In this document: in pieces, positions 39,284 to 49,026 of the stretch
Layout: every line of letters starts with the position of its first letter
Position numbering within the stretch: position 1 is the first letter of the stretch
Origin: Parabacteroides sp. FAFU027
GTDB lineage: Bacteria; Bacteroidota; Bacteroidia; Bacteroidales; UBA7332
Assembly: GCF_022808675.1 (NCBI RefSeq)
Contig: NZ_JAKZKV010000008.1
Span: 66,711-130,710 of the forward strand
Length of the DNA: 64,000 nt
Direction: 5' to 3'
Notes under the pieces: model-generated
The model's input: only the letters and a program-made list of their open reading frames with translations
Databases searched by the model: none
What the model was told of the DNA's origin: nothing
Translations under genes and position numbers: made by a program

Positions 39284-40654
39284 TTAACGCACCGGACTTA
39301 TCCGATAAAGTCCGGCTCCGTGTTGTGGTAATTCGCGCCCGAAACTTCCATTAAAAATTCCAAGGTCTTTGTGACTCCACAAATCGCGCACTTTGGCTTT
39401 GCCTTTTATACCAATGGCTTCAAAGTTTACTTTTACATTGGCCTGATTGGCATTGTTGAAATCAACATTCTCACCCTTGCTTTGCGCATTGAAAAGAGCC
39501 ACATATTTGTCTTTACTGTTAGGCACATCGGCCGTCCACACAATCAGATTTTTATTGCGCGACACCTGACGGTTGTTTATGCTGTGCTGGTTTACCTTGA
39601 GCATTTCAGGGTTGGTGAGTATCTCTTTCGTGAAATCGTCGAGCTTGGTCATGTCTCCTCCAAGAATAAGCGGCGAACGCCCGATAGCCCAAAGGCTCAT
39701 CAGCGTATATTGTTCATTTTTGGTGAAATTGGTAGGGCGTTTGAATTCTACAATCCCAATGGGAAGCATATCGGCATCGGGGAAATGACCCGGCCCACGA
39801 AATGGCGTCCACACATCCAGACGCTCAAACATGGCTTGCAACAATTCCCAACGATCCCAAAAATCGTCGGTGATTCGCCACATATTGGCATGATTCATAA
39901 CATGTTCGCCCATCTTAACCGGCGTTGCACCCGGCGACAAGCTCAAAATGATCGGGCGACCAGTTTTATCAATCGCCTTACGAAGAGCCTCAATCTCGGC
40001 CTGTTGCACATTGTCGTAAGGACGCGAAATATCGTCGCATTTGATAAAATCCACTCCCCAGTCGGCATACATCTGCACAATAGAGTTGTAGTAAGCCTGA
40101 CCTTCCGGTTTGGTAGCATCTACGCCATACATATCAGGGTTCCAAGCGCAGGTAGAGCTTTTAATGGCAATATCCTGAGCCTTGGCATTTGTACCAAGCA
40201 CAGGAGTATTCTTCTCAACAGCCTGACGGGGAATTCCACGCATGATATGAATGCCGAATTTCAGTCCTTTAGAGTGCACATAGTCCGCCAGTTGTTTGAA
40301 CCCTTTGGCGTCGGCTGCCGAAGGGAATTTTTTCAGACCGGGCGTTAAGCGACCGTACTCATCCATCGTGAGCGTAGCGTTAGGATCATAAGCATGTCCT
40401 TTAGCTTCGGGCTCGTACCACTGAATATCCACTGTGAGATATTTGTATCCGCTGGGTAAAAGGTATTTTACCATGGCATCGGCCTGTTCTTTTATTTGCT
40501 GTTCGGTAACTGTTGTTCCAAAGCAATCCCAACTGTTCCAGCCAAGCGGTGGTGTGGGAGCCCATTGATGGTATTTTTTGGTTGTTTGTGCATTTGCAAC
40601 ACTAATTGCAACTGCCATGAACAGAGCCCAAAGGACTGTAAGTTTGTGTTTCAT
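39284..40654 (-). CDS. GH27 alpha-galactosidase
   Basis: About 456 residues from MKHKLTVLWA, the start that gives a Sec signal peptide ending VANAQ; an upstream in-frame ATG at 40702 adds 16 non-signal residues. The motif PPLGWNSWDCFG near the mature N-terminus is the GH27/36 signature. Nucleophile Asp207 lies in FIKCDDIS and the acid/base is Asp263 or Asp264 in RITDDFWD. The C-terminal beta-sandwich (about 355-450) is typical. Family role: hydrolysis of terminal alpha-D-galactose; some members act on beta-L-arabinopyranose. Neither is a standard xyloglucan decoration, so this gene points to galactomannan, arabinogalactan or unusual side chains. Adjacent to GH97 (44 bp), another predicted alpha-galactosidase. 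Confidence 0.9.
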   Translation of the reverse strand: MKHKLTVLWALFMAVAISVANAQTTKKYHQWAPTPPLGWNSWDCFGTTVTEQQIKEQADAMVKYLLPSGYKYLTVDIQWYEPEAKGHAYDPNATLTMDEYGRLTPGLKKFPSAADAKGFKQLADYVHSKGLKFGIHIMRGIPRQAVEKNTPVLGTNAKAQDIAIKSSTCAWNPDMYGVDATKPEGQAYYNSIVQMYADWGVDFIKCDDISRPYDNVQQAEIEALRKAIDKTGRPIILSLSPGATPVKMGEHVMNHANMWRITDDFWDRWELLQAMFERLDVWTPFRGPGHFPDADMLPIGIVEFKRPTNFTKNEQYTLMSLWAIGRSPLILGGDMTKLDDFTKEILTNPEMLKVNQHSINNRQVSRNKNLIVWTADVPNSKDKYVALFNAQSKGENVDFNNANQANVKVNFEAIGIKGKAKVRDLWSHKDLGIFNGSFGRELPQHGAGLYRISPVR

Positions 40655-40698
40655 TCTTGAATAGTCTATAGTTTCAATAAACATAAGTTTCCAAATTG

Positions 40699-42648
40699 TC
40701 AATTTTCCGATACCAAGGATGCAACAAATCCACCTCTGCGAAGCAATTTCACATCAACTGAACTCGATTTATTTACAACCATGTATTGCACCTTGAAATC
40801 CTTATCATGGTTGCCATCAGCGATTAATGTGAGCTTATAGCTTGAATTATCCGGTAAAAAATCGAATTTCAATGTTTTGGTTTTTTCGCTATTTTCGCCG
40901 TTTATTCCGCCAATATACCATTTATCGCCTTTTTGTCTGGCCATGATAATGTCCTGACCGGGATAGCCATCGAGCAGTTTGGTGTTATCCCAGGTATTTG
41001 GAACATCCTTTAGGAAAGTTTTTGCCGCATCGGGCAAAGCATAATATCCTTCGGGACGGTCAGCCAGATGCTGGAAGCCCGATTCGAACACCACACTTAA
41101 AGCAAGCTCATGCCCATACGAAGTGATATGCGGATATTGAGAATTGGTGAAAGTGACGGGCGTATAGTCCATCGAACCAATCACGTTGCGCGTAAACGGC
41201 AGTGTAGCGTTGTGCGCAGGAGCAGCTGGGGTAAATTCCGGCCCATTGTTGTACCACTCAGCACCACGAACTCCCTCGTAGGTCATCAGGTTCGGGTAAG
41301 TGCGTTGCCAGCCGCGTGGCACCAGGCAACCGTGAAAATAAACCATTATCTTGAACTTAGCTGCATCATCCAAAATATCAAGATAATACTTGATCATATC
41401 CTGCTTTTCACTTTCGAAGAAATCAATCTTAACGCCTACGATTCCCAACTTATTCAGTTTGGTGAATTCTTCCACCCTGTTCTCGTGGGTGAGCATACGA
41501 TCCCTTGGAGTTGCTGAAACCCAGTTATGGTCTCCACCCGAGTTGTACCAAATGAGCGGTTTCAATCCTTTTGAATAGATATATTTAACAGCATCTTCAA
41601 GATTACCGCCATTGCCCATGGCATCCCACTCCCAGTCGAGCAGCGTATAGGGCCAGTTCATGGAAGCAGCAAGGTCAGCAAAATCGCATACCACTTTATA
41701 GTCTTTTGTTCCGTGGTTGTCCGACCAGTAGTTCCACGAGGCTTTACCGGGTTTTACCCAGTCGGTAGTAGTCAGTTTCGAAGGCGTTGACACATCATTA
41801 ACAAGCGTCGATTCAACAATATCAGCCAAATTTCCCACAACCACTACGCGCCACGGCGATTTCCAAGGAAGCGTGATTGTCGGCTTAGATTCCCCTTTTC
41901 CACGTCCGTTCCATTGGTCGGGGAAAGTGAGCTTGTATTTGGTTTTATCCCCGTAGTTGGTCAATTTAGTACCGCAATACGAACGGTCTACATCCGCCTC
42001 ATGAATCAAATACCAACATGATTTATCCGCAGTATTAAATAATGCTGGATAGCCCCAATCCGTTTGTTCGTGACCATTATTCATTGTGCTGTACAAACCT
42101 TCATTGGCTGTATTAAACTTTTCGAGCCAACGTTGTGTACTATCCGGAATGGAATAGGCGGTCAATTCATCTTTCATCACAAATTTCCCTTCTTTCTCAG
42201 GGAACTCGTACCGAAAAGCGATTCCGTCATTATACGCACGGATAATCAGGTTTAATTTGGCTTTGGAAGGATTTTCGAAAGCCACCACCATTTCGTTGGC
42301 TGCGTTACTGCACCGGCTGCGTTTTCCGTGAACATCGGTGTATTGTTCGTTTACCGAAACGGCTTTACCGGCTTTCAGAAATTTCAATTCAGAGGAAAAA
42401 TCCTGATCACTACGCGAAAGGCCCAAACCGATAGCCGGAATGACTTCCGAAACTTTGCCACTATTTGCGTAATTTACCTGCAAATGCCAACTCCCAGTCG
42501 TTTTGTTTTGCTGGCAATACAGTGCTACACTGATTTTCTTATTTGGCGACGAAACTGAAACGGTTTGAGAGATTACTCTGCTGGAACTGAATGTCATTAA
42601 CACTAAAGCAATTACAAGTTTTGCAATCGGAACAACTCTGTTTTTCAT
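40699..42648 (-). CDS. GH97 hydrolase, predicted retaining alpha-galactosidase type
   Basis: About 649 residues from MKNRVVPIAKL; signal peptide ending SRVISQ. Domains: N-terminal beta-super-sandwich, TIM barrel (about 290-560) starting ASWNYWSDNHGT, and C-terminal beta domain. GH97 splits into inverting enzymes with catalytic Glu (SusB type) and retaining ones with an Asp nucleophile. Here GVKIDFFESE carries Asp409 at the retaining position, so alpha-galactosidase or a related retaining activity is predicted rather than SusB-type alpha-glucosidase. Glu and Asp residues in LLDWEWDAMGNGG are typical barrel positions. Followed closely by GH27; two alpha-galactosidases in series suggest different linkages or that one has a different substrate. 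Confidence 0.88.
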   Translation of the reverse strand: MKNRVVPIAKLVIALVLMTFSSSRVISQTVSVSSPNKKISVALYCQQNKTTGSWHLQVNYANSGKVSEVIPAIGLGLSRSDQDFSSELKFLKAGKAVSVNEQYTDVHGKRSRCSNAANEMVVAFENPSKAKLNLIIRAYNDGIAFRYEFPEKEGKFVMKDELTAYSIPDSTQRWLEKFNTANEGLYSTMNNGHEQTDWGYPALFNTADKSCWYLIHEADVDRSYCGTKLTNYGDKTKYKLTFPDQWNGRGKGESKPTITLPWKSPWRVVVVGNLADIVESTLVNDVSTPSKLTTTDWVKPGKASWNYWSDNHGTKDYKVVCDFADLAASMNWPYTLLDWEWDAMGNGGNLEDAVKYIYSKGLKPLIWYNSGGDHNWVSATPRDRMLTHENRVEEFTKLNKLGIVGVKIDFFESEKQDMIKYYLDILDDAAKFKIMVYFHGCLVPRGWQRTYPNLMTYEGVRGAEWYNNGPEFTPAAPAHNATLPFTRNVIGSMDYTPVTFTNSQYPHITSYGHELALSVVFESGFQHLADRPEGYYALPDAAKTFLKDVPNTWDNTKLLDGYPGQDIIMARQKGDKWYIGGINGENSEKTKTLKFDFLPDNSSYKLTLIADGNHDKDFKVQYMVVNKSSSVDVKLLRRGGFVASLVSEN

Positions 42649-42705
42649 AAATATCTTTGAATTTATTATTTTACCTACAATAATATCCGCGAACAATATT
42701 GCTCA

Positions 42706-45156
42706 TTACTGTTTGATAATCTTGTATTGTTGAGAGCATTTTGTATCACGTACATTTACCAAATAAACACCCGATATAAGATCATCACCAAAATCAATAC
42801 TTTCATTCGCATACATATCGGTTTCAATATGTTGTATTTGCATTCCCTGAAGATTATAAATATCGATAGATTTGATATTTACACCATTTGCGCGAAGGGT
42901 TATGCTATTCTCAAACGGATTAGGCCCAATGATTGAATTTTTATCAGCATAATTCGCAGAAACTCCGGTTCCTGTATTTATGCCCATCCAAGGAATTCCC
43001 ATTCCTGCCGTACTTTTATACACTCTCCCGTAAACATTTTGATCTGCTTCAATATTACCGGCATTGGCTAAATGACCCCATTCATGTTCATCATCATTGG
43101 CTCTAATCCACGTTTTCCCCATATCTACCGAACGACACATTCCCTCTGGCGAAGAACCTAATGATTTTCCCCAAATATAAACAGTCGGATAATCGTTCCC
43201 TGGAGCTTCTTTTCCGAGCGAAAATGCGGCACAGGAGTAATTATTACAGGTTGTAAACGTTACCCCTTCATTGGTGCTGTATCTTATTTTTCCGTTATTA
43301 TTTATCCATACATGGCCGGCTTTTCCTGGAATGGTTTTGAGCACACTCGAACCGCCTGCACTTCCCACATTCGAAATCGGGTTAAACGTTTTAGCACCAT
43401 CATCGCTTCGGTAAATTTTACCTGTAGTGTTGTACAAATAAAATTTCAACGGATCAACGCCATCGGGCACCGGAACGGCATTGGCAGGCATTGTGGCAGT
43501 TTTATTCCATGTCACCCCTTTGTTGTCAGTCCAATACAGGACATTGCCTGTTGCAGTGTTATTTGCTTGCCACAAAATTATTTTTCCATCAGCTGATATA
43601 GAGGCCTTACCACCTGCAATTTTAACAGGCAATACCGGTAATTCAGTCCATGTGCTACCGTTATTTTCACTTAAAGCAACAACATTCCAATACTCAAATT
43701 GACCGGGGCTCAATTCTTTTTGTTTATTTACCGACCGTACAATTGTGCTGGTATTTTGCGGAGCATAAGCCATACTCACCGACTGTGTAATACTTGCTGT
43801 TGGATATTGGTCGATATCTGTATGAACGAAACCGTTTACATCGCCAATGGCTGTGATGAGCGGACCGTTAGGAATACTAAGCATTCCCTGAAAACACGGC
43901 ACTGTTTCTTCCAAACCATGCGAAACTACTTTCCATGCAGGTTTCGAAGCCATAATATTATCAGTCATAAACACTCCATTTCCGGATACCGCATATACTA
44001 CGCCCGGCTTGGTGTTGCTCATGGTAACACAACCTACCCAATGCATCGAGTGGTTCTGCATCCAATTAATGCCATTCGTGAGCATTGTGCTACCAGTACT
44101 TGAATTTTTTCGTACCCACAAACCTGTAGAACCTCCGGTTGCACTGTAATAAATCTCGTCGCCCCAACCCCATGGTTGCTGTGAGCCCCAGAAATTATAG
44201 GTTGAACAGGTTATTTTCTGTGGATCATTTAATATTAAACTGATTCCGCTGTATCCCCTATTGGTTGCAGGTGAAATATTTGTCCATTGTTTGGTGGTCA
44301 TGTTATATTTGTAAACCCCACCATATCCATCGGCGGAATCACCATTGGCATAGGTTACATACAAATTTCTATCGTTAGGCGATAATACGCAACGTTGAGG
44401 TTTTGCCTTGCTAAATCCGCCAATCGATGTCCATGTAGCTCCAAAATCTTCGCTGATAAAAAGGTTGTTTCCCGTTTTATGATTACCCACGATGATAGTC
44501 GAGCAACCCTCTGGGGTTGCCGAATCTTTATCGAACAGAACAAAACTAAATGAGGCAGCAGTGCCGATACTATCGGGGAAAGTGGTTACTTTATTCCAGG
44601 TTTTACCCGCATCGGTACTTTTAAACAAGCCATTTGAATTGCGTGTGCCGAAATAAAGTATATTTCCATTTGCAGGGTCAATGGCTAAGGTTTCTCCTTT
44701 TTGACGATCCAAACCATTTCCATCCACCTTGAACTTGGATGTGGTTTCATAAACCTCCCAGGTTTTTCCGTAGTCGAACGAACGCAACAAAGCACTTTTT
44801 CCATTGTTCCAATAGTTTGTCCCTGCCATGGCGAAGAGTTTATTGGGAGAGCCTGGATCAATGACAAAAGCCTCAGTTCCCATATAGGTTGTTTCATCGG
44901 GCGAAACCCATGCAAAGAGAGGCGTCCAGTCTTTAGTGGTTTCATTCCACTTGTAAATACCACCCACATCGCTTTTTGCATAAAACACATTTTGTTCAGA
45001 TAAACTCTCGATTACAGAGCATACATAACCGCCACCGCCAATTTTCACATAACCAAATGTTTTTTCTTGTGCAATATTTCTTTGAGCTAAAAAGGCAGTG
45101 AGAATTAAAAGCAAAATTATTCGCTTTGAGTTCCAATTACAATACTTTTTTTTCAT
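42706..45156 (-). CDS. Divergent GH74-family enzyme with T9SS tail, copy 3
   Basis: 816 residues; N-terminal signal region ending RNIAQ. The mature start FGYVKIGGGGYVCSVIES and motif KSDVGGIYKW (Asp63 as base) place it in GH74, but it departs from copies 1 and 2: RTDVGGAYRW is replaced by KSDVGGIYKW, the segment after blade 1 reads TTYMGTEAFVIDPGSP, and loops carrying Trp such as SQQPWGWGDEIYY and NWMQNHSMHWVG are longer. This suggests another cleavage pattern (exo-, or a different position relative to branches). ISADGK in the second propeller holds a candidate general acid Asp. The tail (IGPNPFENSITLRA to QQYKIIKQ) is a T9SS sorting domain. First gene after a weak terminator behind the SGNH esterase. 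Confidence 0.88.
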   Translation of the reverse strand: MKKKYCNWNSKRIILLLILTAFLAQRNIAQEKTFGYVKIGGGGYVCSVIESLSEQNVFYAKSDVGGIYKWNETTKDWTPLFAWVSPDETTYMGTEAFVIDPGSPNKLFAMAGTNYWNNGKSALLRSFDYGKTWEVYETTSKFKVDGNGLDRQKGETLAIDPANGNILYFGTRNSNGLFKSTDAGKTWNKVTTFPDSIGTAASFSFVLFDKDSATPEGCSTIIVGNHKTGNNLFISEDFGATWTSIGGFSKAKPQRCVLSPNDRNLYVTYANGDSADGYGGVYKYNMTTKQWTNISPATNRGYSGISLILNDPQKITCSTYNFWGSQQPWGWGDEIYYSATGGSTGLWVRKNSSTGSTMLTNGINWMQNHSMHWVGCVTMSNTKPGVVYAVSGNGVFMTDNIMASKPAWKVVSHGLEETVPCFQGMLSIPNGPLITAIGDVNGFVHTDIDQYPTASITQSVSMAYAPQNTSTIVRSVNKQKELSPGQFEYWNVVALSENNGSTWTELPVLPVKIAGGKASISADGKIILWQANNTATGNVLYWTDNKGVTWNKTATMPANAVPVPDGVDPLKFYLYNTTGKIYRSDDGAKTFNPISNVGSAGGSSVLKTIPGKAGHVWINNNGKIRYSTNEGVTFTTCNNYSCAAFSLGKEAPGNDYPTVYIWGKSLGSSPEGMCRSVDMGKTWIRANDDEHEWGHLANAGNIEADQNVYGRVYKSTAGMGIPWMGINTGTGVSANYADKNSIIGPNPFENSITLRANGVNIKSIDIYNLQGMQIQHIETDMYANESIDFGDDLISGVYLVNVRDTKCSQQYKIIKQ

Positions 45157-45190
45157 GGTTTATTTACAATTCAATTTAAAAAAATACATT

Positions 45191-45214
45191 TTTCAATCAA
45201 TAATCTGATTGAAA
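45191..45214 (-). terminator. AT-rich hairpin overlapping the stop of the SGNH esterase gene
   Basis: Perfect 9-bp arms TTTCAATCA (45191-45199) and TGATTGAAA (45206-45214) with a 6-nt loop. The TGA stop lies within the arm. On the minus strand a run ATTTTTTT follows. AT-rich, so probably a partial terminator. Confidence 0.5.
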
Positions 45215-47212
45215 AGAAGAAGCAGGCAATCCTTCTTTGTTAAACAAAGTGGCAGATGCCGTATCAGACCATGCATATCTTACTGCAACCGGTGCTTTTA
45301 CTTTATCAGACCACGCCATCACATTCTTATCCTTAATCAAAGCTTTTGCCGGATAAAATACTTTATCTGCTCCTGCAATTTCAAAGCCATCCAGCATTTT
45401 CCCGTTTTGTTTCAATCCGCTTCCGGTATTCGAGAAACTTATAATAATTTTTTGCCCTTCTACTCTATGTTTTTCATACAATGGACCCGAACAGGTATTT
45501 TTTTGGCCATACGTTTTTGCAAATGCCCATAAAGCGAGCCTTTTCCCGACATCCTGTTTATTCGCCGGATGGATATTTGCATTGTTTCCTATATCCATTG
45601 AAACAACCATTCCTGTACCTGGAAGAGAAAGTGCTTTCCGTTGCGCATCTCTCAGCTCTTGCGATTTTCCTTTCTGATAATCATTTTGGTAAGCCCAGGG
45701 AGCGATCTGTACAAAATAAAAAGGAACATCACTATTCCACTGCTTTCTCCAATCGGTAATAAGAGCAGGGAAAAGTCTTTCGTATTGCTTTGCATTTCCT
45801 ACATTGGCTTCACCCTGATACCATATTACACCTTTTATCTTATAAGAGGTCAAAGGCGCAATCATGGCGTTAAATAATGCTGTCGGTGTACCTGGTGTAA
45901 GATCCATGCTGCAGAAAGGTTTCTCCTGGAATTTAAATTGATCAATTCCAAAGAGATAGAGTTTCCCATTTCTGTATTCTGCAGAAGGAAGATATTTCCA
46001 CTCTCCCGCCAGTTCAATCCTGCCACCTTCAGAATTTTGGAGAAAAAGCTGTTCTTTCTTTCCCCAAATTCCGCCTCCGCCTCCTGTATCCATCACTTTG
46101 ACAGAAATCACATTCTTGCCTTTTTTTAGAAGACCTTCGGGTATTTCATACACACGTCCCGACTGCCATAGTCCATCCTTTACAGTCGTCCCTACCAGCT
46201 TTCCGTTCACATAAGTCATATCCATGTCGTCAATTGGACCCAGCGATAACTTATAGGATGAAGGTTTTTCATCTGTAATTTCAAACTCTTTCCTGAACCA
46301 TACAACTCCGTCAAACTCCCCAATTCCGCCTCGTTCCAATGCAGAAGGAAGTTGCATCGTTTTCCATGACCTGTCATTGAAATTTTCTGTCGCAGCTTCT
46401 GCATCTTTCAGGTCAAGGTGAGACCAGTTGACTCCAGATGAATTGGCCGTGAGACTCAGATCAATCGCAGGCAACTGCTTCATCCATTCATTGATCTTTT
46501 TTCTTTCCAGAGAAGACACGCTGATTTTTTTAAGAAGTTCTTTAAAATCATCCATTCCTGAAAGACCTGCATTGCTTACCCAGGACTCAGCCGGCGTACC
46601 TCCCCAAGAGGAGTTGATAACACCTACAGGCACACCAAGTTTTTTGTGAACCTCCCTCGCAAAGAAATAAGCTGTGGCACTTAAGTCCGGAGCATTTTGC
46701 GGATTACATACATTCCACACAGCCTTTACATCACTGAGAGGAGTATCAGAAAGTTCTTGAGCAACTGTAAACATTCTGATTCCCTGATAAGATGCAGAAG
46801 CAATTTCATTTTTTGAATTCTGCACCGTATCAGCAGGAGGCCAACCTTTAAGCCTCATTTCCATATTTGATTGACCCGATGCAAGCCAGACTTCTCCAAT
46901 CAATACATCGTCAATCAGGATAGTGGTATCTGCATTGGATATCTCGATTTTATATGGACCTCCAGCACCAGGTGTTCTCAGTTTGGAAGTCCATTTGCCA
47001 TCCTTTGCCGCTTTTGATTTTGCTGTTTCTCCCCAGCTTCCCCTGATGGTTATTTCTGCTTCGGAATTACTTTTTCCCCAAAAAACAACTTCCTCCTTCT
47101 GCTGAAGCACCATGTGTTGGGAAAAAAGTGATGGCAGCACAAGAGTATTTTGATTCTTTGCCATGCAACTGAACGAGAGAGCAAAGCACAATATCAAAAC
47201 CAGTGATTTCAT
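45197..47212 (-). CDS. SGNH sialate-O-acetylesterase-type esterase with inserted jelly roll (CE20-like)
   Basis: About 671 residues from MKSLVLILC, signal peptide ending FSCMAK. After an Ig-like N-terminal domain (MVLQQKEEVVFWG) comes GEVWLASGQSNMEM with nucleophile Ser115. SSWGGTPAESW follows. The SGNH domain is split by a GH2-sugar-binding-like jelly roll (about 240-390, VWFRKEFEI), then resumes at KGVIWYQGEAN and IHPANKQDVG (His). SGNH esterases split by such a jelly roll include CE20 xyloglucan acetylesterase of Xanthomonas (from memory). This makes it the best candidate for deacetylating xyloglucan galactose or backbone units. No sorting tail: periplasmic, unlike the two surface esterases at 21738 and 34112. 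57 bp after GH29. Confidence 0.85.
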   Translation of the reverse strand: MKSLVLILCFALSFSCMAKNQNTLVLPSLFSQHMVLQQKEEVVFWGKSNSEAEITIRGSWGETAKSKAAKDGKWTSKLRTPGAGGPYKIEISNADTTILIDDVLIGEVWLASGQSNMEMRLKGWPPADTVQNSKNEIASASYQGIRMFTVAQELSDTPLSDVKAVWNVCNPQNAPDLSATAYFFAREVHKKLGVPVGVINSSWGGTPAESWVSNAGLSGMDDFKELLKKISVSSLERKKINEWMKQLPAIDLSLTANSSGVNWSHLDLKDAEAATENFNDRSWKTMQLPSALERGGIGEFDGVVWFRKEFEITDEKPSSYKLSLGPIDDMDMTYVNGKLVGTTVKDGLWQSGRVYEIPEGLLKKGKNVISVKVMDTGGGGGIWGKKEQLFLQNSEGGRIELAGEWKYLPSAEYRNGKLYLFGIDQFKFQEKPFCSMDLTPGTPTALFNAMIAPLTSYKIKGVIWYQGEANVGNAKQYERLFPALITDWRKQWNSDVPFYFVQIAPWAYQNDYQKGKSQELRDAQRKALSLPGTGMVVSMDIGNNANIHPANKQDVGKRLALWAFAKTYGQKNTCSGPLYEKHRVEGQKIIISFSNTGSGLKQNGKMLDGFEIAGADKVFYPAKALIKDKNVMAWSDKVKAPVAVRYAWSDTASATLFNKEGLPASSFQSDY

Positions 47213-47293
47213 ATTGAAAATATTATCTAAAAACATCGGTTAGAACTTTTTTATTTTTAAAACACATCTAAAGGGAAACAGCATCCTTGATTA

Positions 47294-48934
47294 TTATTTC
47301 CGTTCTATTTTAAACACAACCGCTATATCGTTGGGAATATTCTTTGGTTTTTGAATGATAAGGACATCTGAATTCTGTTTCCAGGATAGCTTTTCCTTGC
47401 TGCCAAGCAGTTCGATTTTCTTGATTTTTTGTTTCCCAAGATTTTTCACAAGCGATTTGAGCGAAATATCTTCAGCCGGAACTCCCATTACAGTAGCATA
47501 AATCACATTTCCCTTTTGGGCATAACGAACATCCTTTGCAGTATAAGCCAGTTTTCCTTCGTTAAAACCTGCACCGTCCAACTTGTTCACCGCATCCACC
47601 GAAGGTCCTTCACCAATAATTTTCCACGGACGAGTATCGAAAATACTCTCTTTGTTTACTTCCATCCATGCAGCAATACCTTCGAGCACAGTCACTTCCT
47701 TATCGTCGATAGTACCATCGCCACGAACAGGAATATTGAGCAACAGGTTTCCGTTTTTACTTACGATATCTATCAACATCCGGATAACCGTAGCTGCCGA
47801 TTTGTAACCGCCATTATCGTAAATACCCCTATTATAATGCCAATCGCCGATACAGGTACAGGTTTGCCAGGCGTTCACCTGCGGTTTGTCGGGTGCACCG
47901 CGCTCCACATCCCAAACCATACATTTCTTTTGGTCTTCGGTCAACTGCTTGCCAAACAAAACTGCTTCGAGCTTCCCTTTATGTTGAGCCATATTGGTAT
48001 TGTAGTAGTGCGCCGCAATTTTCAGTCCTGCATCGCTAGCCGGGTAAAGGGGTAATTTAGAATCATCGAAATAAAGCAAATCAGGATGATAAAGGTTAAT
48101 CAAATCCATAGTGCGGTTGTAAAACTTATCGCAATATTTCTGATCGGGGGTACTTGCACCGTTATCCCAATCCCACTGACTCCACAATGCGGTAATGTTT
48201 TTTTCGCTGCCATTGCTCATAGGATGGTTTTGCTCATAAAGCTCTTGAGGATCAAGTCCTTCCCACCAGGTACCTTTGCCATCTGCTTTCGTTAATTTAG
48301 CATCGTAAGGCACACCTTTTAAGGCTCCTGCTGTATCAGAGCGTTGAGAAGTTTCAAACCATGTCCAGGTATGTGAAGCATGTACACTTAAACCAAAAGG
48401 CAATTTGTATTTTTTTGCCGCTGCAGCCCAACCGGCTACAATGTCTTTTTTAGGTCCAACGCGCACCGAATTCCATTCCTGGTATTTGCTGTTCCACAAA
48501 TCGAGGTTGTCGTGGTGGTTGGCCATGGCAAAGAAATACTGAGCACCCACACGTTTATAAAGTGCCACCAGTTTTTCGGGATTCCAATTCTGGGCTTTCC
48601 ACTCGTTGATCACATCTTTGAATCCAAATTTTGAGGGATGCCCATATTTTTGAACATGGGCGTTATATTGCCAACCTCCTTCGTTGTACATAAAACGACC
48701 ATACCAGTCGCCCAACTCGGGTTGACATTGCGGACCCCAGTGCGCCCAGATACCAAACTTGGCATTGCGAAACCACTCAGGGGCTTTGTACTGACTTAGC
48801 GACTCCCATGTTGGCTCAAACTTACCCAGAGCAACGGGTTCCTTTTCTGTGTTAACTACAACCATTTTCTTGTCCTGCGCTGACATATTTAAAGATATCA
48901 GAACTAAAACAACACTTAAAAATTTTGCCTTCAT
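47294..48934 (-). CDS. GH29 alpha-L-fucosidase, short form copy 1
   Basis: About 546 residues from MKAKFLSVV; Sec signal ending LNMSAQ. The barrel begins APEWFRNAKFGIWAHWGPQ and includes MANHHDNLDLW; nucleophile Asp290 lies in LLYFDDSKLPLYP. The C-terminal beta-sandwich (about 450-545) ends in PNDIAVVFKIE. There are no CBM-type additions, unlike the 693-residue copy at 19565. It is a close paralogue of the gene at 56134 (shared motifs such as WNSVRVGP, KGTWWEGLDPQELY and CTCIGDWHYNRG). Expected role: release of alpha-L-fucose from xyloglucan oligosaccharides in the periplasm. The adjoining mutarotase gene may handle the released sugar. Confidence 0.92.
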   Translation of the reverse strand: MKAKFLSVVLVLISLNMSAQDKKMVVVNTEKEPVALGKFEPTWESLSQYKAPEWFRNAKFGIWAHWGPQCQPELGDWYGRFMYNEGGWQYNAHVQKYGHPSKFGFKDVINEWKAQNWNPEKLVALYKRVGAQYFFAMANHHDNLDLWNSKYQEWNSVRVGPKKDIVAGWAAAAKKYKLPFGLSVHASHTWTWFETSQRSDTAGALKGVPYDAKLTKADGKGTWWEGLDPQELYEQNHPMSNGSEKNITALWSQWDWDNGASTPDQKYCDKFYNRTMDLINLYHPDLLYFDDSKLPLYPASDAGLKIAAHYYNTNMAQHKGKLEAVLFGKQLTEDQKKCMVWDVERGAPDKPQVNAWQTCTCIGDWHYNRGIYDNGGYKSAATVIRMLIDIVSKNGNLLLNIPVRGDGTIDDKEVTVLEGIAAWMEVNKESIFDTRPWKIIGEGPSVDAVNKLDGAGFNEGKLAYTAKDVRYAQKGNVIYATVMGVPAEDISLKSLVKNLGKQKIKKIELLGSKEKLSWKQNSDVLIIQKPKNIPNDIAVVFKIERK

Positions 48935-49026
48935 ATTTCTTTTAATCAATTCTATAACCAACTCATTTTACTTTCATCAAACAGCTGGTTCATTTATTCA
49001 TTACTTAAAAATTTCTCTCAGTAAAA

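Noticed and set aside
39371-40348. 325-residue open frame on the plus strand
   Set aside because: It lies wholly antisense to the GH27 gene, has no signal or family motif, and its length follows from the codon usage of the opposite strand.
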